Part shown: piece by piece, positions 1-7,609 of the stretch
Position numbering within the stretch: the stretch's first letter is position 1
How the letters are laid out: every line of letters starts with the position of its first letter
Source of the DNA: Variovorax sp. KK3
GTDB lineage: Bacteria > Pseudomonadota > Gammaproteobacteria > Burkholderiales > Burkholderiaceae_C
Assembly (NCBI RefSeq): GCF_001984055.1
Contig: NZ_LYVO01000081.1
Coordinates: forward strand, 1 to 32,773
Length of the DNA stretch: 32,773 nucleotides
Direction of reading: 5' to 3'
Notes under the pieces: model-generated
Told to the model about the DNA's origin: nothing
Seen by the model: the letters and a program-made list of their open reading frames with translations, nothing else
Databases searched by the model: none
Program-made: the position numbers and the translations under genes

Positions 1-1116
1 GACGCCCATGCGTGCGTTGACGTCGTCTGCGACGAAGCCCACGTGCGCGTGGTTGGTCGAGTAGAGGCCGGCATCGGCCAGGACCGGGCCGCCCACTTGC
101 CAGGTGCCGGCGTGGTAGCTCATGGTCTGGTCGCCGCGCTTGTACAGCGTCGGAATGCCGCTGTTGTTGACCGAGGGGGCGCTACCGTAGCGGTAGGTGA
201 TGCCCTCGGCCTTGGCCAGGCGGGGTGCCATGGCGCGGTACGCTGCTGCATCCACACGGCCGGAGCTGTCGACGACGTCACCGGAGATCGGAGCGGGCGC
301 CGGTGCCGGCGAGGGAGCCGGAGCAGGCGACGGCGCCGGGGAAGGTGCAGGCGAGGGCGCCGGCGACGGAGCCGGGGACGGCGCCGGAGAAGGTGCCGGT
401 GCGGGCGAGGGAGCCGGCGCAGGCGACGGAGCCGGCGCAGCGCTGACGGCGAAGCAGGCCTTGGCGACGAAAGGCGCCGGATCGTTGCCGAAGTAGGCGT
501 TCGTGCACTGGGCCGTGCCGGTCACGGTCTTCGTGATCCACGAGTTGTTGACGCCGTAGCGAACCTGCGTCGCCGACGCGACGGTGAAGGACGCGCCTTC
601 GCTGGCCAGCCTTGCGCCCGCTACCGGTGCGGGAGCAGGTGCCGGGCTCGGGGCAGGCGTGGGCGCAGGTGCGGGGGCCGGCGCGGGAGCGGGTACCGGC
701 GCCGGGGCGGGCGCGCCGGCTTGCACGTAGCAGCCCTTGGCCGTGTACGGAAGGGGATCGCCGAAGGTGGCGTTGTTGCAGGTCTGGGTGCCCGACAACG
801 TCTTGCTGGCGAAGGTGGTGTTGGCGCCGTATTGGACGACTGTGGACGCCGCCAGACTGAAGCGCTGGTCTTCGTTGGCGACCTTGGTCCAGCTCGCGTC
901 GAGCGCCTTGTCGAGCGACACGGCCTCTTTGGCCGACGCGACGGTTTCGGTCGACGACGCAGCAGCGGTCGTCGTGGTGGAAGTGGCAGCTGCCGTGTCG
1001 ACGCCAGCGGAAGTCGCGGCGAAACCGCCACCATTGCTTCCGCTACCGCCGCCGCAGCCGGCGAGTGCACCTGCTGCTACAAATAGCAGAAGCGCGCTTT
1101 TATCCATGACTTTCAA
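1..1116 (-). CDS. Surface lipoprotein with proline-rich linkers, partial (3' end outside window)
   Basis: The C-terminal part lies beyond base 1; 372 codons are visible. The TTG at 1116 is chosen because GGAGGG (1123-1128) lies 6 nt upstream. The in-frame ATG at 1107 would leave 15 nt. The start gives a short charged N-terminus, a hydrophobic stretch and the lipobox LAGC with Cys21, followed by a Gly/Ser-rich tether, so export and lipidation are expected. Two copies of a module of about 45 residues follow (VQYGAN...CNNATFG and VRYGVN...CTNAYFG, each with two Cys). They are separated by Ala-Pro and Ser-Pro linkers. The last part (from GDVVDSSG to the window edge) is closely similar to residues just after the linker of the neighbouring lipoprotein (1384-3432), so the two are tandem paralogues. 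The function is not recognised. A cell-surface binding or beta-propeller protein is inferred from the paralogue. Confidence 0.75.
   Translation of the reverse strand, partial: MKVMDKSALLLFVAAGALAGCGGGSGSNGGGFAATSAGVDTAAATSTTTTAAASSTETVASAKEAVSLDKALDASWTKVANEDQRFSLAASTVVQYGANTTFASKTLSGTQTCNNATFGDPLPYTAKGCYVQAGAPAPAPVPAPAPAPAPAPTPAPSPAPAPAPVAGARLASEGASFTVASATQVRYGVNNSWITKTVTGTAQCTNAYFGNDPAPFVAKACFAVSAAPAPSPAPAPSPAPAPSPAPSPAPSPAPSPAPSPAPSPAPAPSPAPAPAPISGDVVDSSGRVDAAAYRAMAPRLAKAEGITYRYGSAPSVNNSGIPTLYKRGDQTMSYHAGTWQVGGPVLADAGLYSTNHAHVGFVADDVNARMGV
288..442 (-). repeat. Ala-Pro/Ser-Pro coding repeat (linker 2 of the partial lipoprotein)
   Basis: About 150 bp of imperfect 6-12 bp units encode alternating Ala-Pro and Ser-Pro dipeptides. 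It forms an extended linker between the second Cys-containing module and the domain shared with the neighbouring paralogue. A shorter Ala-Pro linker of the same kind lies at about 628-717 between the two modules. Such tracts are prone to slippage and length variation. Confidence 0.8.
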
Positions 1117-1146
1117 GAAAATCCCTCCAATTTAGTGAAGTTGGGG

Positions 1147-1235
1147 TTTGTACGGGCATGCCCCTTCAGGGGCAATCGAACTTGCACTTCTTTTCCTCTG
1201 TGTATCCGGCGTCCCCAGGGGCGTGTTACTAACGT
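1147..1235 (-). promoter_or_regulatory. Conserved 89-bp upstream block, copy 1
   Basis: The block can be aligned without gaps over most of its length with 3464-3552, which lies at nearly the same distance from the paralogous gene. Shared words (plus strand) include TTTGTACGGG, GGGCAAT, CTTGCA, TCTTTTCC and GTGTTAC-AACGT. It lies immediately upstream of the Shine-Dalgarno of the partial lipoprotein gene and probably holds its promoter and 5' leader. No clear sigma-70 hexamer pair was identified, so the exact function is open. Confidence 0.5.
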
Positions 1236-1323
1236 TGTGATTCCTAACGAATGCAACGCAAATCGGCCCATGTTCCCGAGCGCGCTGCATCTTTCCGGGG
1301 AAGGCATCCCGGCTGGCAGCGTC

Positions 1324-1349
1324 AAGAAAAGGCCCGCCGCCGGCGGGCC
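1324..1349 (-). terminator. Intrinsic terminator of the second lipoprotein gene
   Basis: A perfect 9-bp stem, GGCCCGCCG / CGGCGGGCC, with a single-base spacer lies 34 bases past the stop codon at 1384. On the minus strand it is followed by TTTTCTT. It separates the two lipoprotein genes, which fits each having its own promoter block. Confidence 0.85.
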
Positions 1350-1383
1350 CCGTCGTTCCTAGTTAACGAAAGATGGCAGCAGA

Positions 1384-3432
1384 TCAGGGCACGTTGGCCG
1401 TCCTGATGTTGAAGGGCTTGCCTTCAACGGCATAGCTGCCGCCGAACTCGACGTTCACGCCGTTGGTGGCCTGTACCCCGCATCCCGAGGGAGGCTGGCA
1501 GGACCATTGCGCGCCGCGACTGGCGAACACCACCGCACCGTAGCGGTAGTTCGAGATCTTCTTGCCGTTGTAGTCGGCCACGCTCAGCGTCATGTTGTCG
1601 CTGGCGAAGTTGTCGGCGTCTTCCACGGCGATCGGGTCGGCCATGCGGGTATCGCGGAATTCGCGGACCACCGTGCCGGTGTCGCCATTGGAGGCGAAAC
1701 GCACCCACTGGATCTTGCGGTCACCGCGCGACGCCACCAGAACCTGCTGGTTCAGCGGCTCGATCGAACGGTTGTCCGGGTCGATCTTCGAGATGGCCAG
1801 CGAGGTCGGGTTCTTGCCGATCACGACACGGCTCTTCTCGACGACGTCGCCGGCGGTCGTGCCGGCCGGCACGTTGCCCAGGCCGTAGATGCGCAGCGAG
1901 CCGCCTTCGGTCGCGATCCACGCACGGTGGTTCGGGCCGAAGATGGTGGTGCGCACGGCGGTCGGCCGGTCGTCCAGCGTCACCGTGGAAAGCACGGTGG
2001 GCGTCTGCTGCGGCTTGTTCGCAAAGGTGTAGGGCCACTGGTTGTCGGCCTGTCCCAGGTTGGTGAACTCGGTCGCGCCGCCGCCGAAGTAGACGCCGTT
2101 GACGTAGGTGAACAGCGGCTTCAGGTCGATGAAGGCAGCCTTCTTCTCGGACTTGGAGATCACGACAGCCACGCCGGCCTTGGCATAGCGGTTGGCGTTG
2201 GCGCCACCGGCGGCGAAGGTCGCACGCTTGGCGGCGTCGGTCAGCGGCGAACTGGTCTGGCCCATGAACTCGCCGGCACGTTCCGGCAGCGAGGTCTGGA
2301 ACTGGTCGAAGCCGGTGGTGACCGCGATTTCCGTCGGTGCCGTGATGCCGGGCAGATCGACGTAGCCCAAGATCTTCATGAAGGCCGTGTTGCCCATGTT
2401 CGGCAGGCCCGGGTAGACGCCCATCCACTCATGCCACCAGTCGTACCAGCGGTCGTAGTTGGTGTTGCGGATGCCCGTGGCGTTGCCGCCGTTGGAATTG
2501 AAGGGATCGCAGTTGTTGCACAGGCCGGCCAGCGAAATCACCGCCACCTGGCCCTTGAGCGTCGAGGTGTCCCACACCGTCACCAGCGCGTATTCGCTGG
2601 TGTTGGTGATGGCGATGCCGGTCGGCACCTTGTTGGCAGGCAGCTTGACCGTGGCGCGGTTGTTCGCCGTGTTCGAGCCGGCCGTGCCGATCAGGCCGTT
2701 GGAGAACGCCACCAGCGAGGTCGCGCAGAAGCCGGTGCGGCCGCCGCAGCGGGCCACCGCCACCGGGTCGCCGCTGGCCAGCCCGGCCGCCTTGTACGTG
2801 GTGACGTTGTAGTTGTTGCGACCGGCGCTGCCGTCCCACGCTGCTGCGTTCTGCCAGGGCAGTTGCGGCTTCTGGGCGAAAGTGTTGTGGTCGATGGCCG
2901 TGATCTGCAAGTCGCCCACGCCCACGCGGGCGTTCGGATCGTCGGCGACGAAGCCGATGTGCGCCTGGTTGGTCGAGTACAGGCCAGCGTCGGCCGTGAC
3001 CGGACCACCCACTTGCCAGGTGCCGGCGTGGTAGCTCATGGTCTGGTCCGCGCGCTCGGCCAGCGTCGGAACGCCGGAATCGCTGGCGGTGCCCGCGGTG
3101 CCGTAGCGGTATTCGATGCCTGCCGGCTTCGCGTATTGGGAAGCGATCGCGCGGTAGTTCGCGGCGGCCGGCGTACCGGCGCTGTCGACGACGTCGGGGG
3201 TGGGGGTCGAAGGTGCCTGGGTGCCGGATCCGGTGCCGGTACCCGTGCCTGTTCCCGTACCGGTCGCGGTGCCGGTGCCTGTGCCTGTGCCCGTTCCGGT
3301 ACCCGTCGCTGCAGCGCCCAGCGCGGCGAAACCGCCGCCGCCACCACCACCACCGCCTCCTCCTCCGCAACCCGCGACAAGCGCGCTCGCCACGACAGTC
3401 AGCAGAAGCGCACCTTTATATGAAAAATTCAC
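1384..3432 (-). CDS. Surface lipoprotein with Thr-Gly linker and beta-propeller-like body
   Basis: 682 aa from a GTG at 3432, chosen because CCTCC on the plus strand (3440-3444, GGAGG on minus) lies 7 nt upstream. An extended reading frame to 3504 lacks support. The N-terminus has a signal peptide with lipobox VAGC (Cys22), then 12 consecutive glycines and about a dozen Thr-Gly dipeptides that act as a tether. From about residue 75 it shares a domain with the partial upstream paralogue (DVVDS..., YRYG, QTMSYHAGTWQVGGP, GLYSTN-AH-GFVADD). The remaining roughly 500 residues contain recurring strand-rich segments such as PTGIAITNTSEYALVTVWD and RPTAVRTTIFGPNHRAWIA, which look like YVTN/NHL-type propeller blades. 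The blade assignment is inference. Enzyme motifs were not seen. It is probably a surface-exposed binding or structural protein. Confidence 0.8.
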   Translation of the reverse strand: MNFSYKGALLLTVVASALVAGCGGGGGGGGGGGGFAALGAAATGTGTGTGTGTGTATGTGTGTGTGTGSGTQAPSTPTPDVVDSAGTPAAANYRAIASQYAKPAGIEYRYGTAGTASDSGVPTLAERADQTMSYHAGTWQVGGPVTADAGLYSTNQAHIGFVADDPNARVGVGDLQITAIDHNTFAQKPQLPWQNAAAWDGSAGRNNYNVTTYKAAGLASGDPVAVARCGGRTGFCATSLVAFSNGLIGTAGSNTANNRATVKLPANKVPTGIAITNTSEYALVTVWDTSTLKGQVAVISLAGLCNNCDPFNSNGGNATGIRNTNYDRWYDWWHEWMGVYPGLPNMGNTAFMKILGYVDLPGITAPTEIAVTTGFDQFQTSLPERAGEFMGQTSSPLTDAAKRATFAAGGANANRYAKAGVAVVISKSEKKAAFIDLKPLFTYVNGVYFGGGATEFTNLGQADNQWPYTFANKPQQTPTVLSTVTLDDRPTAVRTTIFGPNHRAWIATEGGSLRIYGLGNVPAGTTAGDVVEKSRVVIGKNPTSLAISKIDPDNRSIEPLNQQVLVASRGDRKIQWVRFASNGDTGTVVREFRDTRMADPIAVEDADNFASDNMTLSVADYNGKKISNYRYGAVVFASRGAQWSCQPPSGCGVQATNGVNVEFGGSYAVEGKPFNIRTANVP
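3223..3305 (-). repeat. Thr-Gly coding tandem repeat
   Basis: Imperfect hexamers (ACCGGC, ACGGGT, ACAGGC and variants) encode about 12 Thr-Gly dipeptides right after the poly-glycine tether of the lipoprotein. The paralogue has Ala-Pro/Ser-Pro here instead, so the linker has been replaced or has diverged much faster than the flanking domain. Confidence 0.8.
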
Positions 3433-3463
3433 AAAAAAGCCTCCAATTTTGACAAGATGCGCA

Positions 3464-3552
3464 TTTGTACGGGGTGTTCTCCTACAGGGCAATCCTTCTT
3501 GCAAATCTTTTCCTGGTGTGTGTCCACTCTCCAGGGCAGGTGTTACAAACGT
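3464..3552 (-). promoter_or_regulatory. Conserved 89-bp upstream block, copy 2
   Basis: This is the partner of 1147-1235, with the same length and the same order of conserved words. It lies between the second lipoprotein gene (minus) and pepP (plus), so part of it may also serve pepP. It is most likely the promoter and leader of the lipoprotein gene, duplicated together with the gene. Confidence 0.5.
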
Positions 3553-3568
3553 ATTGCATAGTCACGAT

Positions 3569-4954
3569 ATGACCGCAAATCATCAAGCCCTACGCCGCAA
3601 GGCTCTGTCCTCGTATTTGGGCGACGACGCTGTCGCCATCATCCCGACGGCGCCGGAGCGCTCGCGCAATCGGGACAGCGATTTCCTCTTCCGCCACGAC
3701 AGCTATTTCTATTACCTGACGGGCTTCACGGAGCCGAATGCCTGGCTGGTGCTGAGCAGCGAGGGCCGTGCCACGCTGTTCTGCGCGCCCAAGGATCGGG
3801 AGCGGGAAATCTGGGACGGCTACCGGCTGGGCCCGGAGGCCGCGCCGGCGGCGCTCGGCGTCGACGAGGCGTATTCGATCGAGGAACTCGACGCGCGCCT
3901 GCCGAAGCTGCTCGAGAACAGAAAGACGGTCTGGTACCCCTTCGCGACGCACAAGGGGCTGGAATCTCGTGTGGACGGTTGGTTGTCGGCGGTGCGGGCG
4001 CGGGTGCGGTACGGCGCGCTGTGCCCCGAAGAGCAGCGCGATCTCTGCGGTCCGCTGGACGAAATGCGGCTGGTCAAGGACGCCCACGAGCAGGACACCA
4101 TGCGCCGGGCCGCGCAGATCAGTGCCCGTGCCCACGTCCGTGCCATGCAGCTGTCGGCCCGCATGCTGCGCGAGGGCCGGGACGTGCGCGAGTACCACCT
4201 CGACGCAGAGCTGCTGCACGAATTCCGCATGGGCGGCTCCCAGTACCCGGCTTACAACTCGATCGTGGCGGCGGGCGCCAACGCCTGCGTGCTGCACTAC
4301 CGCGCCGACGTGGCGCCGGTGCGGGGCGGCGACCTGGTGCTGATCGATGCCGGTTGCGAGCTCGACGGCTACGCCAGCGACATCACGCGCACCTTTCCGG
4401 CCAACGGCGCGTTCACCGGCCCACAGCGCGCGCTGTACGACCTGGTTCTCGCGAGTCAAGACGCGGCGGTGGCTGCGACGCGAGCAGGCGCTCGCTTCAA
4501 CGACCCACACGAGGCCACGGTGAAGGTGCTGTCGCAAGGCATGCTCGACCTGGGCCTGCTCGACGCCGACAAGGTCGGCACCCTGGACGACGTGATCGAG
4601 AAGCGCGCTTACTTCCCTTTCTATATGCATCGCACCGGCCACTGGCTGGGAATGGATGTCCACGATTGCGGCAGTTACGTCGAGCCGAGCCAGGCCGACG
4701 AGGTGAGCGAGCGGCGCGATCCGCTGTCCAACGAACTGATCAAGAACCGACCGAGCCGCATCCTGAAGCCCGGCATGGTGCTGACCATCGAGCCCGGCAT
4801 CTACGTGCGGGCGGCCGAGGGCGTGCCAGCCGAGTTCCATGACATCGGCATCCGCATCGAGGACGACGCGATCGTCACCGAGGCGGGTTGCGAGCTGATT
4901 TCACGCGGCGTGCCGGTCAAGGCCGACGAAATCGAAGCGCTGATGCGAGGCTGA
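3569..4954 (+). CDS. pepP: Xaa-Pro aminopeptidase (aminopeptidase P, M24B)
   Basis: 461 aa. It removes an N-terminal residue that precedes proline, using a dinuclear Mn2+ site in the cytoplasm. The N-terminal creatinase-like domain covers about residues 1-165 (FLFRHDSYFYYLTGF, typical of PepP). The pita-bread catalytic domain runs from about 170 to 445. The five metal ligands are visible: Asp260 (LIDAG), Asp271 (SDITRTF), His358 (GHWLG), Glu408 (TIEPG) and Glu431 (RIED), with a conserved His243. Length is slightly above the usual 440. The ATG at 3569 is the first start inside the family's N-terminal region. The frame stays open far upstream, but that part is antisense to the lipoprotein Thr-Gly linker and is not credible. 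No Shine-Dalgarno is visible before the ATG. In many proteobacteria pepP is followed by ubiH-type genes; here it is followed by an opposing toxin-antitoxin pair. Confidence 0.95.
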   Translation: MTANHQALRRKALSSYLGDDAVAIIPTAPERSRNRDSDFLFRHDSYFYYLTGFTEPNAWLVLSSEGRATLFCAPKDREREIWDGYRLGPEAAPAALGVDEAYSIEELDARLPKLLENRKTVWYPFATHKGLESRVDGWLSAVRARVRYGALCPEEQRDLCGPLDEMRLVKDAHEQDTMRRAAQISARAHVRAMQLSARMLREGRDVREYHLDAELLHEFRMGGSQYPAYNSIVAAGANACVLHYRADVAPVRGGDLVLIDAGCELDGYASDITRTFPANGAFTGPQRALYDLVLASQDAAVAATRAGARFNDPHEATVKVLSQGMLDLGLLDADKVGTLDDVIEKRAYFPFYMHRTGHWLGMDVHDCGSYVEPSQADEVSERRDPLSNELIKNRPSRILKPGMVLTIEPGIYVRAAEGVPAEFHDIGIRIEDDAIVTEAGCELISRGVPVKADEIEALMRG

Positions 4955-4983
4955 GCGGCGCGCCGGCGGCGCCCGGCCCGCCT

Positions 4984-5580
4984 CTAAACGGCGACCGGCG
5001 AGCCCAGCACCTTGTGCACCCAGGCCGGCATCCAGGCGCCATGCGGCCGTATCTGGCCCGCGACGACGGAGGCCACCAGGTGCGGCCCGCCGGCTTCGAC
5101 CTCGGCCGCGTCGAACAGCATGGCGAGCTGCACCTCGCGCACGGCCAGGCGCAGGTTGTCGAGCGTGCGCGGGTAGCGCGCCAAGATCTTGTCGGCCGGC
5201 ACGTCATGGCCGCCTTCGTGCACGCGCTGCTGCACGCGGTCGAGCAGGCGGCGCGCATCGTCGAGGCACACGACGTACAGCGCCACCTCGAAGCCCCGCG
5301 CCCGCGCGTCGGCGAGAAGCGTCAGCTTGGAAGGGTGTGAAAACACTGTTTCGCTCACGAAAGAGCGGCCGGCCTCGAGGTGCTCGCGGCGTTCGGCGTC
5401 GGCCCAGGCCCGTGCCGCCTCGGAGCGGCGGACGGCATGGCGCACATGGCCGAGCTGGTCACGCTCGTGCAAGTCGGCGTTGACGAAAGGCAGCTGCGGG
5501 TAGCGCGGTTGGATCAGGTAGCGGTAGAGCGTCGACTTGCCGGCGCCGTTGGGGCCTGCGATCAGGTGCAGGACCGGCAT
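4984..5580 (-). CDS. Zeta-toxin-family P-loop kinase (toxin of a type II TA pair)
   Basis: 198 aa. The N-terminus carries a Walker A motif GPNGAGKST (residues 9-17) followed by FVNADLH, as in zeta toxin / UDP-N-acetylglucosamine kinase-like proteins. SFVSETVFSHPSK lies in the substrate region, and ARYPRTLDNL further on is the R-x-x-R-type segment of the family. Family zeta toxins phosphorylate UDP-GlcNAc and block peptidoglycan synthesis; the substrate of this chromosomal type is not established. The ATG at 5580 overlaps the stop of the upstream antitoxin by one base (TGATG), which implies translational coupling and fits an antitoxin-first operon. Its stop lies 29 nt from the converging pepP stop. 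Confidence 0.85.
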   Translation of the reverse strand: MPVLHLIAGPNGAGKSTLYRYLIQPRYPQLPFVNADLHERDQLGHVRHAVRRSEAARAWADAERREHLEAGRSFVSETVFSHPSKLTLLADARARGFEVALYVVCLDDARRLLDRVQQRVHEGGHDVPADKILARYPRTLDNLRLAVREVQLAMLFDAAEVEAGGPHLVASVVAGQIRPHGAWMPAWVHKVLGSPVAV

Positions 5581-5948
5581 CAGGCCGCGCGGCGGCTACG
5601 CGGACGGGCGGGCGCCTGGGCTCGGTTTTCGGCGACGGCCGCCTTGGCGCGCTCGGCCAGCGCGCCGGACTGGGCCAGAGCGAGCACGTGGCCGTGCAGG
5701 GCATCGAGTTCGGGGGAGAGGGGTGGCTGCACTGCGGCGCCGACGGTGTGGCGTCCGCCTTCCTCGCGGGCGATCAGGGCTTGGCTGTCCTGCGCGGAAA
5801 GGCCGGTCTGTTCGAGGGCGCGGCCGAGCGTGGCCCAGTATTCGATCTGGCTGGCCACCGAGCGTCGCATGGACTGAGCGGCATCTCGCGCCTTGTCGAC
5901 CAAAGCAGCGGGCAGCTTGACGGAGGCAAAAGGAGAAGGGGTGGACAT
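5580..5948 (-). CDS. ParD-like ribbon-helix-helix antitoxin
   Basis: 122 aa. The N-terminal segment FASVKLPAALVDKARDAA, then MRRSVASQIEYWATLGRALE, is typical of the ParD-like antitoxin family (PF11903 as remembered): a beta strand followed by two helices of an RHH fold. The C-terminal half, rich in Ala, Arg and Gln, is likely the flexible toxin-binding tail. The start ATG at 5948 has AGGAG 7 nt upstream. The gene overlaps the zeta-type kinase by one base. A perfect inverted repeat with a spacer of 3 lies just upstream over the likely -10, as expected for autorepression by an RHH dimer pair. A longer frame upstream is antisense-type read-through of the FAD gene and is rejected. Confidence 0.82.
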   Translation of the reverse strand: MSTPSPFASVKLPAALVDKARDAAQSMRRSVASQIEYWATLGRALEQTGLSAQDSQALIAREEGGRHTVGAAVQPPLSPELDALHGHVLALAQSGALAERAKAAVAENRAQAPARPRSRRAA

Positions 5949-5963
5949 GCGGAGGCTCCTGAT

Positions 5964-5999
5964 TGGCGCATTTTGCGCCAGTCTGCAAAACCCGGTCAA
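5964..5999 (-). promoter_or_regulatory. TA operon promoter and palindromic operator
   Basis: On the minus strand TTGACC (5999-5994) lies 18 nt from CAAAAT (5975-5970), a plausible -35/-10 pair. The -10 is buried in the perfect inverted repeat TGGCGCA-AAA-TGCGCCA (5964-5980). Its position 15 bp before the antitoxin ATG makes it a likely binding site for the ParD-like protein. This is seen in the sequence; binding is inferred. Confidence 0.6.
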
Positions 6000-6031
6000 T
6001 GGCACGGGCGCGGGCAGCACCCCCAGGCTGA

Positions 6032-7606
6032 TCATGTTGCTGCCAAATGGCCGCGCGTGAACGCTTCCTCGAAGATCGAATAGCCCGACCAGTCGGCATG
6101 CGCGAACGCCAGGCGGCCGGCAGTGATGCGCTCGCGTGCACCGAGGCGAGCGAGCACGCCCGGCGCCGGGATGGCCATCGCATGACCGTAACGGGTGATG
6201 TCGATGCGCGTGGCGAGCGCCGGCAGATCGGGGTGGGGCAGCGATAGCTCCGCCAGCAAGTCGTCGCGCCAAGCGCTCCACGGACGTTCGAGCAACCGGC
6301 GCCTTTCGTCCGGGCCGTCGTAGGCACTGGGGCCCAGCGGGCGATACCAGCTCAGCACCGTCGCGCGCGGCGTGGGGTCCAGCGCCTGATGGCGGGCGTC
6401 CACATAACCGAGCCCGCGCGTGCCGTAGACCACGTTGTCCCAACTCGGCGCCGCGCCGGACCGGTCGGCGAGCGGCTCTCGCACGTGCACGTTGGCCACC
6501 AGCCAGGGCGCATGGCGCAGGCCGGCAGCCGCATCGACCAGCCATGTGGGCGGGCCGTCGACCACCCGTGCGGCCAGGAACACCGGCAGGGCAACGATGC
6601 AGCGTTCGGCCTGCCAGCGCACGCGCGTCCGGGCGCCGACGTCGAGGGCGTCGACCTCGACGCCGGCGCGGGTCTCGGCGATGCGCAGCACGGCATGGCC
6701 GGTCTTGAGCCGCTCGCCCAACGGCGCCGCCAGGCGCTGCGTGAGCCATCCGTTGCCTTCTGGCCAGGTCAACACCGCATCGCGCTCGGCGTTGTCGTCG
6801 CCGGGCGCGTGAAAGCCGTGCCGGCTTGCGAAGTAATGAAGGCCGGCCCAGGCCGATACCTGGCTCGGGCCGGCGCCGTAGTCGTCACGGCAACAGTAGC
6901 CAAGGTACCAGCGCAGATGCGGGTCGTCGAAGCCTTCGCGATCGAGCCAGGTCGCGAAGGGAAGGGCGTCGAGCGCCAGCAACTGCGGCGAGAGTGCGGC
7001 GCGCAGGGTGGGGATCGCGAAGCGCGCTTCTGCGCGCAAGGCATCCACCCGATGCGAGAAGCGCCGGTACTGCGCCAGCGTGCGCTCGGGCACGCCTTGC
7101 ACGGGCAGCAGGCCGTCCTGCCAGGCGCCCTGAAAGAACAGCCGCTCCTGCGGGCTGTGGCAAAGATGTTGCTCATCGTATTGCCATCGGCCCGCCACGC
7201 GGCGCCGCAGGCCGAGTTCCTCGAGCAGATCCTGTACCTCGCGCGCCTCATCGCCGGGCACCGGCAGATAGTGCGCGCCGAGCGGGCAGGCAATGCCGGC
7301 CACCTGGCCGCCACGGCTGTTTCCACCGGCCTGGTCCTCGAGCTCGAGCAGCACGAAGTCGTCGATGCCGGCGAGCCTCAATGCGCGGGCTGCGGCCAGC
7401 CCGGCCACGCCGCCGCCCGCGATGACGACGCGGGCGCGGCGCACGACGGCAGGGGACTGGGCGCGATTCGAGGTCGAGTCGCGCATCGCATGGCCGCGCG
7501 CCACGTCGACGCCCGAGAAGCCGCCCTCGATCGGGTTCCTGGCGTCGCAGCCCGGCAGCGTCATGGCGGCACCGGCCGCGGCGCCCAAAAATTCGCGGCG
7601 CTTCAT
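6032..7606 (-). CDS. FAD-dependent amine-oxidase-like oxidoreductase, Tat-exported
   Basis: 524 aa. The N-terminus MKRREFLG with a following hydrophobic stretch is a twin-arginine signal, and LPGC (Cys20) could be a lipobox, so the enzyme is likely periplasmic or membrane-anchored. A Rossmann dinucleotide motif GGGVAG (residues 64-69) with the acidic end ELE (88-90) binds FAD. The fold is that of flavin amine oxidases / NAD(P)-binding Rossmann_8 proteins. It is the last gene of the operon that starts at 12042 and lies 3 nt after the stop of the spermidine-synthase-like gene. A role as an exported polyamine oxidase is an inference from this neighbour. Other substrates (carotenoid, protoporphyrin or amino acid) cannot be excluded. 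Confidence 0.8.
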   Translation of the reverse strand: MKRREFLGAAAGAAMTLPGCDARNPIEGGFSGVDVARGHAMRDSTSNRAQSPAVVRRARVVIAGGGVAGLAAARALRLAGIDDFVLLELEDQAGGNSRGGQVAGIACPLGAHYLPVPGDEAREVQDLLEELGLRRRVAGRWQYDEQHLCHSPQERLFFQGAWQDGLLPVQGVPERTLAQYRRFSHRVDALRAEARFAIPTLRAALSPQLLALDALPFATWLDREGFDDPHLRWYLGYCCRDDYGAGPSQVSAWAGLHYFASRHGFHAPGDDNAERDAVLTWPEGNGWLTQRLAAPLGERLKTGHAVLRIAETRAGVEVDALDVGARTRVRWQAERCIVALPVFLAARVVDGPPTWLVDAAAGLRHAPWLVANVHVREPLADRSGAAPSWDNVVYGTRGLGYVDARHQALDPTPRATVLSWYRPLGPSAYDGPDERRRLLERPWSAWRDDLLAELSLPHPDLPALATRIDITRYGHAMAIPAPGVLARLGARERITAGRLAFAHADWSGYSIFEEAFTRGHLAAT

Positions 7607-7609
7607 CGG

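Noticed and set aside
288..442. Possible CRISPR or VNTR array
   Set aside because: The repetition is codon-level Ala-Pro/Ser-Pro coding sequence without regular repeat-spacer structure.
1135..1362. Plus-strand 75-codon frame between the lipoprotein genes
   Set aside because: It covers the conserved leader and the terminator of the minus-strand genes and has no ribosome site.
3200..3568. N-terminal extension of pepP
   Set aside because: The extra codons run through the antisense of the lipoprotein linker (Val-Pro repeats) and leader; the PepP family starts near 3569.
4955..4983. GC-rich inverted repeat between pepP and the zeta kinase gene as a terminator
   Set aside because: The stem is short and ambiguous and there is no T-run on either strand.
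5580..6749. 389-codon minus-strand frame containing the antitoxin
   Set aside because: Only the last 122 codons match the ParD-like family; the rest is a shadow of the FAD oxidase gene, and a good ribosome site precedes the inner ATG.
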